A DNA stretch of 64,000 nt from Aneurinibacillus sp. REN35 (lineage in GTDB: Bacteria; Bacillota; Bacilli; Aneurinibacillales; Aneurinibacillaceae): assembly GCF_041379945.2 (NCBI RefSeq), contig NZ_JBFTXJ020000007.1:1-64000 (forward strand), read 5' to 3'. The notes beneath the pieces are model-generated. The model saw only the letters and a program-made list of their open reading frames with translations. It had not been told where the DNA came from and ran no database searches. A program made the translations under genes and the position numbers. Positions 55,439-64,000 of the stretch are shown piece after piece; the first letter of the stretch is position 1; every line of letters begins with the position of its first letter.

Positions 55439-55750
55439 TTATTTACTTTTTTTCCATGCGTCGGCTTTCTCCTGCACAACCGTAGCCAGACGCTCATTAT
55501 CGAACATCATAAGCACAGCAAGCAGAGTATCTGTCGCAATCTCTCCTGCTTCTTCTTTTGGTACAGTCAATGCTGCCATATTGCGAAGCTCCTCAGAAAT
55601 ACGCTGTTCCGGATAGGCTTCCTGATACAGAACAAGAGGGTCTATCTCATGATTGACGCACCACTGAGCAAAGACGAGAATCATCGCGTTCGTATCCCGT
55701 TGATACATCTCCGTCAATTTTTGTTCAACTTCTTTTTTATTTTCATTCAC
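55439..55750 (-). CDS. hypothetical helical protein
   Basis: A 103-residue, all-helical acidic protein (KLTEMYQRDTNAMILVFAQW ... EIATDTLLAVLMMFDNERL). GGGAGGAAAG precedes the ATG. No family recognised. Monocistronic. Confidence 0.65.
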   Translation of the reverse strand: MNENKKEVEQKLTEMYQRDTNAMILVFAQWCVNHEIDPLVLYQEAYPEQRISEELRNMAALTVPKEEAGEIATDTLLAVLMMFDNERLATVVQEKADAWKKSK

Positions 55751-55958
55751 TTTTTCTTTCCTCCCGTATCAAAACATAGGTATGTCGCTTATTATAATAG
55801 AGAAAAACCTTTTGTGTCATATATATTTGTACATATTTGACCCATACTAGGTATGTCATGTAATAAACGAAAAGTAAAAAAACAACAGGGATATAGTGTA
55901 AATTTTCAAATAAATGTGGTATACTAATTATGTATTACTGTTTGAAGGAGGACAAAGC

Positions 55959-56174
55959 ATGAGGATGTACGTTTGTTTATCCTGCCTGCAGGTCAAGCAG
56001 GGTGACTCACACCGTGTAGATATGAATGTTTGCGAAACCTGTTGCTCAGACTTCATGACGGCGAACAAGGAACCCCAGCTTTTAGCAAGTCCCCCTTCCC
56101 TTTATGTTATGGATGAAGCTTTATCACAAGATGACCGTGGCGATAAACACGAAAGCCCGTCAGCATTTTGCTGA
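55959..56174 (+). CDS. small Cys-rich (zinc-finger-like) protein
   Basis: A 71-residue protein with CLSCLQVK near the N-terminus and CETCCSDF around residue 29, a plausible four-Cys zinc site. ATG at 55959 follows GAAGGAGG. Its last codons lie inside the terminator hairpin that follows. Function unknown. Confidence 0.65.
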   Translation: MRMYVCLSCLQVKQGDSHRVDMNVCETCCSDFMTANKEPQLLASPPSLYVMDEALSQDDRGDKHESPSAFC

Positions 56175-56190
56175 CGGGTTATTTTTCTTT
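56154..56190 (+). terminator. terminator overlapping the small Cys-rich gene
   Basis: AGCCCGTCAGC and GCTGACGGGTT pair around ATTTT, then TATTTTTC. Confidence 0.8.
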
Positions 56191-56240
56191 TTCGCCCCTT
56201 ATGATACAATGCAAAATAAAGTCTGTCCGTGAGGTGAAGA

Positions 56241-56729
56241 ATGAATTCGATTCTCAGGTCTATTCCTAACAGTTTTACACTTGGAAATCTCGTATGCGGG
56301 ATTTTTTCACTTACGTTTGCAATGAATGAATTTTATAAAATGGCGGCCTTCCTGATTTTGCTCGCCGCATTATGCGATGTATTCGACGGTAAGCTCGCAC
56401 GTATGCTGCGTGTAGATAGCCCGATGGGAGTTGAACTTGACTCTCTAGCTGATATCGTAAGCTTTGGTGTGGCACCTGCCATTCTCGTCCATACAATGAA
56501 TTCGCCCTCCCTTCTGCTCACCTTGGCATTCATCGCTTTTCCGATTGCCGGAGCTTGGCGTCTGGGCCGTTTCAATATTAAGCCAACCATCGGCTATTAT
56601 ATGGGTGTCCCTATTACACTGGCCGGATTGATCGTCGCTGTATTAGCATTGTTCTCCTTTTCTAGCCCGCTGCTTATGCTCTTGCTGGCAATCCTGATGG
56701 TCAGTCCAATCCGCATTCCAAAATTATAA
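56241..56729 (+). CDS. pssA: CDP-diacylglycerol-serine O-phosphatidyltransferase
   Basis: A 162-residue, multi-helix membrane enzyme. The CDP-alcohol phosphotransferase motif D-G-x2-A-R-x8-G-x3-D-x3-D is complete in DGKLARMLRV ... GVELDSLAD. It makes phosphatidylserine, the precursor of phosphatidylethanolamine; the short length fits the Bacillus PssA class. psd is not next to it here. GAGGTGA precedes the ATG. Confidence 0.92.
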   Translation: MNSILRSIPNSFTLGNLVCGIFSLTFAMNEFYKMAAFLILLAALCDVFDGKLARMLRVDSPMGVELDSLADIVSFGVAPAILVHTMNSPSLLLTLAFIAFPIAGAWRLGRFNIKPTIGYYMGVPITLAGLIVAVLALFSFSSPLLMLLLAILMVSPIRIPKL

Positions 56730-56745
56730 TATGAAGCACTACATC

Positions 56746-56772
56746 GACTCCTGCTTGCAGGAGTTTTTATTT
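56746..56772 (+). terminator. terminator of pssA
   Basis: ACTCCTGC and GCAGGAGT form a near-perfect hairpin with a tiny loop, then TTTTATTTT. Confidence 0.85.
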
Positions 56773-56882
56773 TGTGTACCCGTATCACATCCACATTTAT
56801 ATTATTTACAAAATAATTTAAATAGAATTACTTTATACAAAAAGCTGTAAAAGTAAGAAAATATAATTTATACTTTTTTTCA

Positions 56883-56896
56883 CGAAAGCGTTTTCC
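56883..56896 (+). promoter_or_regulatory. cre-like site before the amino acid permease
   Basis: CGAAAGCGTTTTCC matches the cre consensus at 12 of 14 positions and keeps the CG centre and GAAA/TTTC arms. It lies about 16 bases after a TATAAT (56862-56867), a position suited to repression. Confidence 0.45.
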
Positions 56897-56939
56897 AAAT
56901 GGGAAACCCTATATACATAAACAATTCGAGGAGGTTTTT

Positions 56940-58334
56940 ATGAAAACACAGCACGAAGAACTGCATCGCGGCCTAGAGGAACGCCATATTACCCTCATGT
57001 CGCTTGGGGCAGCCATCGGAGTGGGCTTATTCCTCGGTGCTACGTCCGCCATCAAAATGGCTGGGCCTGCTATCTTACTCGCTTATGCCATTGCTGGCGC
57101 AGGTATGTTTATTATTATGCGCGCACTTGGCGAGATGGCGATTCAAAACCCTGTCGCCGGCTCCTTCAGCCGCTACGCGCGTGATTATCTCGGTCCAATC
57201 GCTGGCTATCTAACCGGTTGGAATTATTGGTTTCTCTGGATTATTACCTGTATGGCCGAAATTACAGCCGTCGGCATCTATATGCAGTTTTGGTTTCCCG
57301 AGAGTCCACAATGGGCTTGGGCACTCGCGGCGCTGATCATGATGGGTGCCGTAAATTTAATTGCGGTTAAAGCATACGGTGAACTGGAATTCTGGTTCGC
57401 TCTCATTAAGATTGTTACGATTATTCTCATGATTGTTGTCGGCCTTGGCATGATTATTTTTGGTCTTGGCAACGGAGGAACTCCCGTAGGCATCAGCAAT
57501 CTTTGGTCACACGGCGGCTTCTTGCCAAATGGAATCACAGGCGTATTGATGTCCATGCAGATGGTACTCTTCGCCTTCCTTGGAATCGAGATGATTGGCG
57601 TTACCGCAGGTGAGGTCAAGAATCCGCAGAAGTCTTTAGCAAAAGCGATTGATACTGTATTCTGGCGCATTCTTATCTTTTATGTAGGCGCACTGTTCGT
57701 CATTCTTTCCATCTATCCTTGGAACGGGCTTGAAGGCAAAGGCAGTCCATTCGTTCTGACATTCGATAAACTAGGCATCCCGTATGCAGCCGGTATCATT
57801 AATTTCGTTGTCCTGACCGCTGCACTATCCTCCTGTAACAGCGGGATATTCAGTACGGGACGCATGCTGTTTAACTTAGCACAGCAAAAAGAAGCACCAC
57901 AGCCATTTAAAAAAATCAGCAAAAGTGGTGTTCCCCATATTGCCATTCTTGCATCTGCCGGGGCTCTGCTCATCGGTGTCACGCTCAATTATATTGTGCC
58001 TGATCAAGTGTTCCAGTGGGTGACAAGCATCGGTACATTCGGTGCGATCTGGACGTGGGCGGTCATTCTCCTGTCACAGATTCGTTATCGAAAAACGCTG
58101 CGCATCGATCAAATTCGCAACCTTTCGTATAAAATGCCGCTGTTTCCGTTCAGCTCCTATGTGACATTGGCTTTCCTTATGGGTGTTGTCGGATTGATGG
58201 CTTACTTTCCAGAGACACGCATTGCGTTAATCGTCGGGCCTGCCTGGTATGTGATTCTTATGATTTTTTATTACGGCAAAGGCATGCACAGACGTCCGAA
58301 ACACCAAGTCATTGAAGAAAAACGAGCAAAATAA
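56940..58334 (+). CDS. amino acid permease (APC superfamily)
   Basis: A 464-residue, 12-helix transporter of the amino acid/GABA permease type. It begins with RGLEERHITLMSLGAAIGVGLFLG, and the conserved glycine-rich first helix, ALGEMA loop and SSCNSGIFSTGR stretch are all present. Relatives include AapA, ProY and GabP; with gab and hydantoin genes in the window, GABA or a related amino acid is possible but unproven. GAGGAGG precedes the ATG. Confidence 0.9.
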   Translation: MKTQHEELHRGLEERHITLMSLGAAIGVGLFLGATSAIKMAGPAILLAYAIAGAGMFIIMRALGEMAIQNPVAGSFSRYARDYLGPIAGYLTGWNYWFLWIITCMAEITAVGIYMQFWFPESPQWAWALAALIMMGAVNLIAVKAYGELEFWFALIKIVTIILMIVVGLGMIIFGLGNGGTPVGISNLWSHGGFLPNGITGVLMSMQMVLFAFLGIEMIGVTAGEVKNPQKSLAKAIDTVFWRILIFYVGALFVILSIYPWNGLEGKGSPFVLTFDKLGIPYAAGIINFVVLTAALSSCNSGIFSTGRMLFNLAQQKEAPQPFKKISKSGVPHIAILASAGALLIGVTLNYIVPDQVFQWVTSIGTFGAIWTWAVILLSQIRYRKTLRIDQIRNLSYKMPLFPFSSYVTLAFLMGVVGLMAYFPETRIALIVGPAWYVILMIFYYGKGMHRRPKHQVIEEKRAK

Positions 58335-58360
58335 AGATTATACACCCTATCTTCTTTCAA

Positions 58361-58398
58361 TGAAAAGCTGCCTTTTTAGGTAGCTTTTCTTTTTTTTC
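58361..58398 (+). terminator. terminator of the amino acid permease
   Basis: GAAAAGCTGCC and GGTAGCTTTTC pair around TTTTTA, then eight T. Confidence 0.85.
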
Positions 58399-58426
58399 TT
58401 TCACTTTCGCAAGAAAAATTTCATAA

Positions 58427-58442
58427 AAGAAAGATCGTTCTT
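58427..58442 (+). promoter_or_regulatory. imperfect palindrome upstream of the hyu sigma-54 promoter
   Basis: AAGAA-N-GATC-N-TTCTT, with one mismatched pair, about 80 bases before the -24 box. Overlapping it at 58419-58432 is TTTCA-N4-AGAAA, one base off the TTTCA-N4-TGAAA sites found before pxpA. Either could bind an activator. Confidence 0.35.
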
Positions 58443-58465
58443 CCAGCTTACCTTCTCCACATCTC

Positions 58466-58479
58466 CGAAAGCGTTATCA
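58466..58479 (+). promoter_or_regulatory. cre site of the hyu operon
   Basis: CGAAAGCGTTATCA matches the cre consensus TGWAANCGNTNWCA at 13 of 14 positions. Lying between the putative activator site and the sigma-54 promoter, it would let CcpA interfere with activation when sugar is plentiful. Confidence 0.55.
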
Positions 58480-58515
58480 ATTCTAAGTTTTTAAATTATT
58501 CAGTTCATTATTATT

Positions 58516-58532
58516 TTGGCACGATGATTGCT
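58516..58532 (+). promoter_or_regulatory. sigma-54 promoter of the hyu operon
   Basis: TTGGCACGATGATTGCT matches the -24/-12 consensus TTGGCACG-N4-TTGCT fully, with GG (58518-58519) and GC (58530-58531) ten bases apart... the best of the three sigma-54 sites in the window. Confidence 0.88.
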
Positions 58533-58596
58533 TCAATAAAAAGACAAACACCTATGAATCAGCAGCATCGATTACATATATAAGGAGGTATGCAGC

Positions 58597-60645
58597 ATGG
58601 GAAAATACCGTGTAGCTGTAGACGTAGGCGGAACATTCACCGACGTATTCGTATTTAACGAAGAAAAAGGGGAGATTGCGGTTACCAAAGTATCTTCCAC
58701 TCCTGATAATCCAGCCCGCGGCATTCTAGAAGGTGTAAAGAACTCGGCGGTACCACTTGAAGAGATTACACTGTTCTCTCATGGTACAACAGTAGGCACC
58801 AATGCATTGATTACAAGAAGGCTGCCAAAGACAGCTTTCATTACGTCTAAAGGATTTCGAGATGTACCCGAGATTCGGCGTGGTACAAGGCTTGAGCTAT
58901 GGGATGCTTATGAAGACGTGGCTCCCCCCTATATTCGTCGGCGCGATCGTTTCGAAGTAACTGAGCGCACGGATTACAACGGCAACATTCTCACACCGCT
59001 TGATGAAGAGGAGGCACGAAGCTTAGCCCGCAAGTTGCAGCGGCGAGGCGTCGAATCGATCGCCATCTGTTTCATTAACGCCTATGTTAATGGAGAGCAT
59101 GAGCGGCGAATGAAAGAGATCATTCAAGAAGAATTACCTGGCGTGTATGTATGCACTTCAAGCGATACGCTGCCGGAGATCTTTGAACATGAGCGCTTCA
59201 GTACAACGATCGTCAATGCCGTACTCGGTCCAATCGTCAGCAATTATATCCAGGAATTGTCCGGCTCGCTACAGACAGACGGTTATGGAGGTGACGTACT
59301 TGTCCTCCACTCTGGCGGTGGCGTTATGACGTCTGAGACAGTTCCTCGGTATGCGGCGCGCCTGGCAAGTTCGGGTATTGCAGCGGGAGCAATCGCCAGC
59401 GCCCATATCGCTAAGCAGTGCGGCTTCCAGAACGCGATTGGTCTGGATATGGGGGGAACAAGTACAGACATCTCACTTATGTACAACGGGGAACTTCGTA
59501 TAACGAAAGACTGGTATATCGAATACGGATATCCAATTGGATTCCCAAGCATCGAGATTCTAACCATTGGCGCAGGCGGCGGAAGTCTGGCTTGGATTGA
59601 TGAAGGCGGATCGCTCCGTAATGGACCTCAGAGCGCTGGCGCAACACCGGGGCCTGCCTGCTACAGCCGAGGAGGTACAGAACCAACAAACAGTGACGCC
59701 AATCTGATTCTAGGTCGTCTCGGTACTGAATTATTAGACGGACAAATGAGCCTTGATATCGAAAAATCAAGAGATGTCGTACAAAAAATAGCGGCACCTT
59801 TCAATTACTCAGAAGAAGAAGCAGCCAATGCCATTATTAAAGTGGCAAATGCCAATATGTGTGATGCCTTGCGCTTGATCTCTGTACGCCGCGGCTATGA
59901 CCCGCGTGACTTTGCGCTTGTCGTATTCGGCGGTGCAGGCGCACTGCATGGTGCTCATCTAGCTAAAGAGATGGAGATTCCTACGGTCATTGTACCGCCG
60001 CATCCGGGCATTACTTCAGCAATGGGATGTCTTCTCGTTGATGTACGCCATGACATCTCCAAAACATATTTGGCAAATGTAACCGATGTATCTCTTGATG
60101 AATTGGAGCAGGAGTATGCCAATATGGAAATCGAGGCGGCTGATCTGCTTGCAGAAGAAGGCGTACCTGACGATCAGATTGAGCTGACACGTTATATCGA
60201 TATGCGTTATACCGGTCAATGGCGCTCCCTATCCGTTCCGATCTCACGCCCGATTCATTCGCTCGAAGAAGCACTAGAACAATTCCATCAGGAGCATGCA
60301 CGCGAATTCGCCTTCTCCAACCCGGAGCAAGGTGTAGAAATTTATGGACTTCGTGTTACCGCTACCGGTGTCGTCCCAAAACCGGATCTTCCGACATCCG
60401 AGGCTGAAGGCCGACTTGAAGACGCCGTCAAAGACACCCGCAGTGTGTATTTTGAAGAAAGCGGCGGTTTTACTCCTTCTACAGTCTATCAGCGCAGCCT
60501 ACTTCCAGTCGGTGCTTTCTTCTCCAGTCCGGCTATCGTCGAGCAGTTAGACTCCACTGTAGTTGTGCCGCCCGGATTTATCGCTGAAGTAGATGCTTAC
60601 AAAAACCTGATTCTTACTTACAAAGATAAGGAGGCAAAATCATGA
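58597..60645 (+). CDS. hyuA: hydantoinase/oxoprolinase subunit A (HyuA)
   Basis: A 682-residue subunit of an ATP-dependent N-methylhydantoinase/5-oxoprolinase type enzyme. The actin-like ATP-binding signature VDVGGTFTDVF opens the protein, and GLDMGGTSTDISL, GAGGGSLAWID and GGAGALHGAHLA follow, as in the family. AAGGAGG precedes the ATG. It overlaps hyuB by ATGA. Substrate may be a hydantoin, 5-oxoproline or another cyclic amide, or a ketone as in acetone carboxylase relatives. Confidence 0.93.
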   Translation: MGKYRVAVDVGGTFTDVFVFNEEKGEIAVTKVSSTPDNPARGILEGVKNSAVPLEEITLFSHGTTVGTNALITRRLPKTAFITSKGFRDVPEIRRGTRLELWDAYEDVAPPYIRRRDRFEVTERTDYNGNILTPLDEEEARSLARKLQRRGVESIAICFINAYVNGEHERRMKEIIQEELPGVYVCTSSDTLPEIFEHERFSTTIVNAVLGPIVSNYIQELSGSLQTDGYGGDVLVLHSGGGVMTSETVPRYAARLASSGIAAGAIASAHIAKQCGFQNAIGLDMGGTSTDISLMYNGELRITKDWYIEYGYPIGFPSIEILTIGAGGGSLAWIDEGGSLRNGPQSAGATPGPACYSRGGTEPTNSDANLILGRLGTELLDGQMSLDIEKSRDVVQKIAAPFNYSEEEAANAIIKVANANMCDALRLISVRRGYDPRDFALVVFGGAGALHGAHLAKEMEIPTVIVPPHPGITSAMGCLLVDVRHDISKTYLANVTDVSLDELEQEYANMEIEAADLLAEEGVPDDQIELTRYIDMRYTGQWRSLSVPISRPIHSLEEALEQFHQEHAREFAFSNPEQGVEIYGLRVTATGVVPKPDLPTSEAEGRLEDAVKDTRSVYFEESGGFTPSTVYQRSLLPVGAFFSSPAIVEQLDSTVVVPPGFIAEVDAYKNLILTYKDKEAKS

Positions 60646-62612
60646 GCCAGCCTACACAAACGACAGCAAGCCGTCTTGATCCCGTAACGTTCGAAGTATT
60701 GAAGAATGCTTTCGTTAACCTGGTAGACCAGATGTCCGAACAGATTCTTCGCACATGCTACTCTTTCGTTATTTACAGTCGGGATTTCAGCTCCGCCATC
60801 TGCGATGCACAGGGCAACACAATCATGCAGGGAACACAGGATATTTCCGTGCACGTTGGTACGCTTCATCTTACAGCTAAAGCCGTTCTCGAAGATTTCG
60901 GCGATGACATTCACCCTGGCGATGTTTTTCTGGTTAACGATCCCTACCGTGGCGGAACCCATTTCTGCGATGTACGCGTTGTACGTCCCGTATTCTATGA
61001 CGGACGTCTCATCGCTCTCATGCAGTCGAATGGACATTGGGCCGATGTAGGCGGCTCTGTTCCTGGTTCATTCAATGTGCAGTCCAAAGATCATTACGGT
61101 GAGGGGATGCGAATTCCTCCGGTGCGCCTCTGGAGTAAAGGGCATTATTTGCAGGATGTAGCCAATCTCATGGTCGCCAACATGCGTGTCCCTGAAGAGC
61201 GTCTGGGGGATTTACGTGCGCAGGCCGAAGCAACAAAGGTAGGGGAAGCACAACTCATACGATTGATCGAAAAATATGGCGTAGATACAGTACTCACGGC
61301 TTTTGAAGAAGTGCAGAATTATGTGGAACGTCTCGGTCGCTCCCGCATCGCGGAGCTTCCGGATGGCGTCTGGGAGACCACCGACTATATTGATATGGAC
61401 CCTGAGATCGGAGATCAACTCATCCCGATCCATGTTCGGATGGAAATTAAAGATGATGAAATCTATTACGATTTGGAAGGCTCTCACCCATCGATCAGTT
61501 GCTTTTTGAATTCAGGATTCGGCGCCTCCTTCTCGGCTGCCATCTCTGGAACGAAGACATTCTTCCCGGATATTCCGCTCAACTCTGGATTCTACCGCTT
61601 CGTACACGTAGAACTTCCGGAAAATTCAGTTGTCAATGCACCATGGCCGGTTGCAGTCACAGGCTTCTGCTCCGGTGCGTATGAAAAAATTATGAATGCG
61701 ATCTTTGAGCTTTGGTCACAAATTATGCCGGAGCGGGCTCTTGCCTGCTCATTCAACCTTGAGTATCTGCTTATCGGCGGCTGGGATCGACGCGCAGGCT
61801 ATGATAGCTACTTTATGTGGTATGACTGGATGGCTGGCGGACACGGCGGCCGCTCCCGCAAAGACGGAGCCAATGCCTTATCTCCCGTATTCGGAGTGGG
61901 TCTAAGCATTCAGCCATGCGAAGGACAGGAACGTCTCTCTCCTGTCATCACGACACACCATGAGATCGTCACCGATTCTGCAGGACCGGGCCAGTTCCGC
62001 GGCGGTGCAGGGGTACGTAAGGGTGGAATTCTAACCGATTGCGAGAATACTGTAATGTCCTACTGCTGCGATCGGTCCCGCTCTGTAACCTGGGGCATTC
62101 AGGGGGGACTGCCTTCCCTTCCCCACGGTGCGAGGCTGAATCCTGGCACAGAGGACGAACGATTCCTAGGAACCGTCTTCTCAAATGTTCCACTGCAGGC
62201 AGGCGCATCATTCGACCGTCCGTCAGCCGGTGGAGGTGGACTCGGTGATCCGCTTGAGCGGGACCCTCGCCTTGTGCTTGAAGATGTTATTGATGAATAT
62301 GTGTCCATTGAGCGAGCACGCAAAGATTATGGGGTTGTAATTGTAGAAATTGACCGTGAAATCGATGCTTTCGAAATCGATGAAGAGGCCACACAAAAAG
62401 AACGTGAGGCCATTCGCAGCCAGCGCAGAGCATGGCTAGAAGAAGACATCGCCTCTGTTGAGGCTAAGTATAGAAGCGGAGAAATCGATGCGCTTGATGT
62501 CATCCGACGTCACGGTGTCATTATAGACTATGCTGAAGGAGTCGCGCTGCCTTCCTCTACTGAACAATACCGCGACATGCTGCGCAAACGCACACTTGCT
62601 TACTGGAAATAG
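60642..62612 (+). CDS. hyuB: hydantoinase/oxoprolinase subunit B (HyuB)
   Basis: A 656-residue partner of HyuA. Family blocks are LDPVTFEVLKNAFVNLVDQM, HVGTLHL, GDVFLVNDPYRGGTHFCDV and the Gly-rich SAGGGGLGDPLERDP. The C-terminal about 80 residues are charged and helical (EEATQKEREAIRSQRRAWLEED), longer than in many relatives, whereas the core length is normal. Translationally coupled to hyuA. Confidence 0.93.
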   Translation: MSQPTQTTASRLDPVTFEVLKNAFVNLVDQMSEQILRTCYSFVIYSRDFSSAICDAQGNTIMQGTQDISVHVGTLHLTAKAVLEDFGDDIHPGDVFLVNDPYRGGTHFCDVRVVRPVFYDGRLIALMQSNGHWADVGGSVPGSFNVQSKDHYGEGMRIPPVRLWSKGHYLQDVANLMVANMRVPEERLGDLRAQAEATKVGEAQLIRLIEKYGVDTVLTAFEEVQNYVERLGRSRIAELPDGVWETTDYIDMDPEIGDQLIPIHVRMEIKDDEIYYDLEGSHPSISCFLNSGFGASFSAAISGTKTFFPDIPLNSGFYRFVHVELPENSVVNAPWPVAVTGFCSGAYEKIMNAIFELWSQIMPERALACSFNLEYLLIGGWDRRAGYDSYFMWYDWMAGGHGGRSRKDGANALSPVFGVGLSIQPCEGQERLSPVITTHHEIVTDSAGPGQFRGGAGVRKGGILTDCENTVMSYCCDRSRSVTWGIQGGLPSLPHGARLNPGTEDERFLGTVFSNVPLQAGASFDRPSAGGGGLGDPLERDPRLVLEDVIDEYVSIERARKDYGVVIVEIDREIDAFEIDEEATQKEREAIRSQRRAWLEEDIASVEAKYRSGEIDALDVIRRHGVIIDYAEGVALPSSTEQYRDMLRKRTLAYWK

Positions 62613-62626
62613 TCGTTTCGTCCACG

Positions 62627-62675
62627 GCGAAGGGGAGCCGCAGCGCGGCCTCCCTCCCCTTCCCTTATTTATTAT
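62627..62675 (+). terminator. GC-rich hairpin between hyuB and the permease
   Basis: GAAGGGGAG and CTCCCT-CCCCTTC flank CCGC/GCGG. There are few T after it, so it more likely tunes read-through or mRNA stability than ends the operon. Confidence 0.45.
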
Positions 62676-62695
62676 TTATTAAAGGAGTGACATGT

Positions 62696-64000
62696 ATGGC
62701 AGAGATCGTTCACGTGAACCAAGATCAAAAAAGCGAGCAAAAGGAAGACTATGCATTACAGCGTGTACCAAAGCACTGGCGGATGCGCTGGCCTAATATC
62801 ACGAACGTAGCCATCGGTGTCGCTACCGCCATGGTCTTTATGCAGATGGGAAGCTTAATGGCTATCCAATTCGGCAGTATCAACGCCCTGCTCGCTGAAA
62901 TCTACGCGACGCTCATCGCCGGATTCCTCGGTATTACAATCGCTTACTTCGCAGCTAAAAATGGGCTAAATGTTAATCTAATGTCGCGCGGTGCAGGCTT
63001 TGGCTTCATCGGCGCCTCCATCACTTCCTTCATTTATGCCATGAACTTCATTATGTACTGTGCCATCGAAGGCTCCATTATGGCACTTGCCGTATATGAA
63101 TATGTAAAAGTTGTACCCCTGTGGGGATTGATGATCTTCTTCGGTCTCGCGGTTGTGCCGCTTAATTGGTATGGGGTTCAGCAACTAGACAAATTCCAAA
63201 AATACTCCTTGCCTGTCTATCTTATTCTCCTTGGCGTAGGCATCTACCTCACTGCTACGCGCGACTTCGCCAACGCTGATACATGGCTCACCTTCCTTCC
63301 TCAAGGTCAGGAAGTCGGCGGAATCGGCCTCGTTACATGCATCGGAATCATCAACGGTCTCGTTGGCATCATGGCACTCCTCATCTCTGATTATGCCCGC
63401 TTTATCAAACCAGAAGAATTTAAAATTGGCGTATTCGCCGTCGGATTCATTCCTCAACTTATTTGCTTCTTTCTCTCCGGCCTCTTGGGCATCTGGTTTG
63501 GCGTGCGGTATATGAGCGACAATCCGGGTGTGTACTTCGTTACGGCCATGGGCGCATGGGGCGCATTATTTGCGATTCTTACGCAACTGCGGATTAACGT
63601 GACCAATCTATACAGCGGTTCGATGTCACTTGCCAACTTCTTTGCCCGCGTCTTTCATTTCACACCTGGACGCGTGTTCTGGGTTGTAACAACAGCGCTC
63701 ATCGCCATCTTGTGTATGCTTGTTGGCGTCCTTGATTATATCGGTCCGATGCTCACCTTCCAAGGTGTATTCTTATTCGCCTGGGCCTCCATCCTTGTAA
63801 CGGACGTTGTTGTTATCAAAAAATGGCTGAAGCTTGGTCAACTTCACATCGAGCACCGCCGCGGATTTCTTCCAGAATGGAACCCTGTCGGCGTCGTATC
63901 GATCGTCATTGCAAGCATTGTGGGAACCGTCCTTGCATCCGGTGCATTTGGTCCAATGCTATCCGGTCTGGCGGCACTGATTGCAGGTGTTCTCGCCAGT
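62696..64000 (+). CDS. NCS1 family nucleobase/hydantoin permease (partial)
   Basis: The first 435 codons of a transporter that runs off the window. It is a cytosine permease/uracil/hydantoin-type NCS1 protein with about twelve helices so far (AIGVATAMVFMQMGSLMAIQ, YLILLGVGIYLTA and others). Its place behind hyuAB, 84 bases downstream, suggests it imports the cyclic substrate, as Mhp1 does for hydantoins. AAAGGAG precedes the ATG. The stop codon is beyond position 64000. Confidence 0.88.
   Translation, partial: MAEIVHVNQDQKSEQKEDYALQRVPKHWRMRWPNITNVAIGVATAMVFMQMGSLMAIQFGSINALLAEIYATLIAGFLGITIAYFAAKNGLNVNLMSRGAGFGFIGASITSFIYAMNFIMYCAIEGSIMALAVYEYVKVVPLWGLMIFFGLAVVPLNWYGVQQLDKFQKYSLPVYLILLGVGIYLTATRDFANADTWLTFLPQGQEVGGIGLVTCIGIINGLVGIMALLISDYARFIKPEEFKIGVFAVGFIPQLICFFLSGLLGIWFGVRYMSDNPGVYFVTAMGAWGALFAILTQLRINVTNLYSGSMSLANFFARVFHFTPGRVFWVVTTALIAILCMLVGVLDYIGPMLTFQGVFLFAWASILVTDVVVIKKWLKLGQLHIEHRRGFLPEWNPVGVVSIVIASIVGTVLASGAFGPMLSGLAALIAGVLAS

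Noticed and set aside
1-64000. CRISPR array, prophage, insertion sequence or tRNA gene
   Set aside because: No regularly spaced direct repeats, transposase or phage structural genes, and no tRNA-like cloverleaf in the intergenic stretches were seen by eye.

Overview
The window comes from a low-to-medium GC Gram-positive bacterium of the order Bacillales, most likely the Paenibacillaceae/Aneurinibacillus group. The genus is a guess from gene content; the order is well supported by strong AGGAGG ribosome sites, two S-box (SAM) riboswitches, CcpA-type cre sites, an S-layer-homology protein and Bacillus-type neighbourhoods such as mutY next to yfhP. The window starts just upstream of what looks like a ribosomal RNA operon reading off the left edge, and ends inside an NCS1 transporter gene.

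Positions 1-9.7 kb are mostly minus-strand housekeeping and transport genes: cobalamin adenosyltransferase, 2-hydroxyacid dehydrogenase, methyltransferase, Bcp peroxiredoxin, and an ABC-2 exporter whose second permease lies 3.8 kb away from its ATPase and first permease, with an SLH protein, an Eis-like acetyltransferase and an RsbR-like PAS-STAS protein between them. Positions 9.7-17.3 kb hold hemL, a glutamate synthase large subunit without a small-subunit neighbour, and an aromatic-acid-exporter-like protein. At 17.3-19 kb an intact S-box riboswitch drives a methionine-salvage operon that has lost the end of mtnW, all of mtnX and nearly all of mtnB, leaving mtnD.

Positions 19-32 kb carry an ABC exporter, an NTDP-type phosphatase, sodA, a Bax-inhibitor-like membrane protein, a PilZ protein, mutY, yfhP, a secreted CAP-domain protein, an azoreductase, a MATE pump and a ferritin-like protein. 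Positions 32-36.4 kb carry an ECF sigma/anti-sigma pair followed by an ABC transporter. At 38-44.7 kb a complete sulfate-assimilation operon (cobA, sulfite reductase, DUF3906, cysP, cysH, sat, cysC) lies behind a minus-strand S-box riboswitch.

The most distinctive theme is nitrogen and cyclic-amide scavenging from sigma-54 promoters. Three good -24/-12 sites precede pxpA (5-oxoprolinase subunit A), gabT-gabD (GABA degradation) and hyuA-hyuB-NCS1 permease (hydantoin/oxoproline-type hydrolysis and uptake). A sigma-54 activator gene follows gabD and is joined to a small unrecognised, possibly beta-grasp, protein. Each promoter has inverted-repeat candidates for activator binding: two TTTCA-N4-TGAAA sites exactly 20 bp apart before pxpA, a perfect 16-bp-arm inverted repeat before gabT, and a weaker palindrome plus a cre site before hyuA. 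Positions 50-56.7 kb hold small uncharacterised genes, a frameshifted SUKH (SMI1/KNR4) immunity-gene relic, an ArsB/NhaD-type transporter and pssA. No CRISPR array, intact insertion sequence, prophage or tRNA gene was seen.
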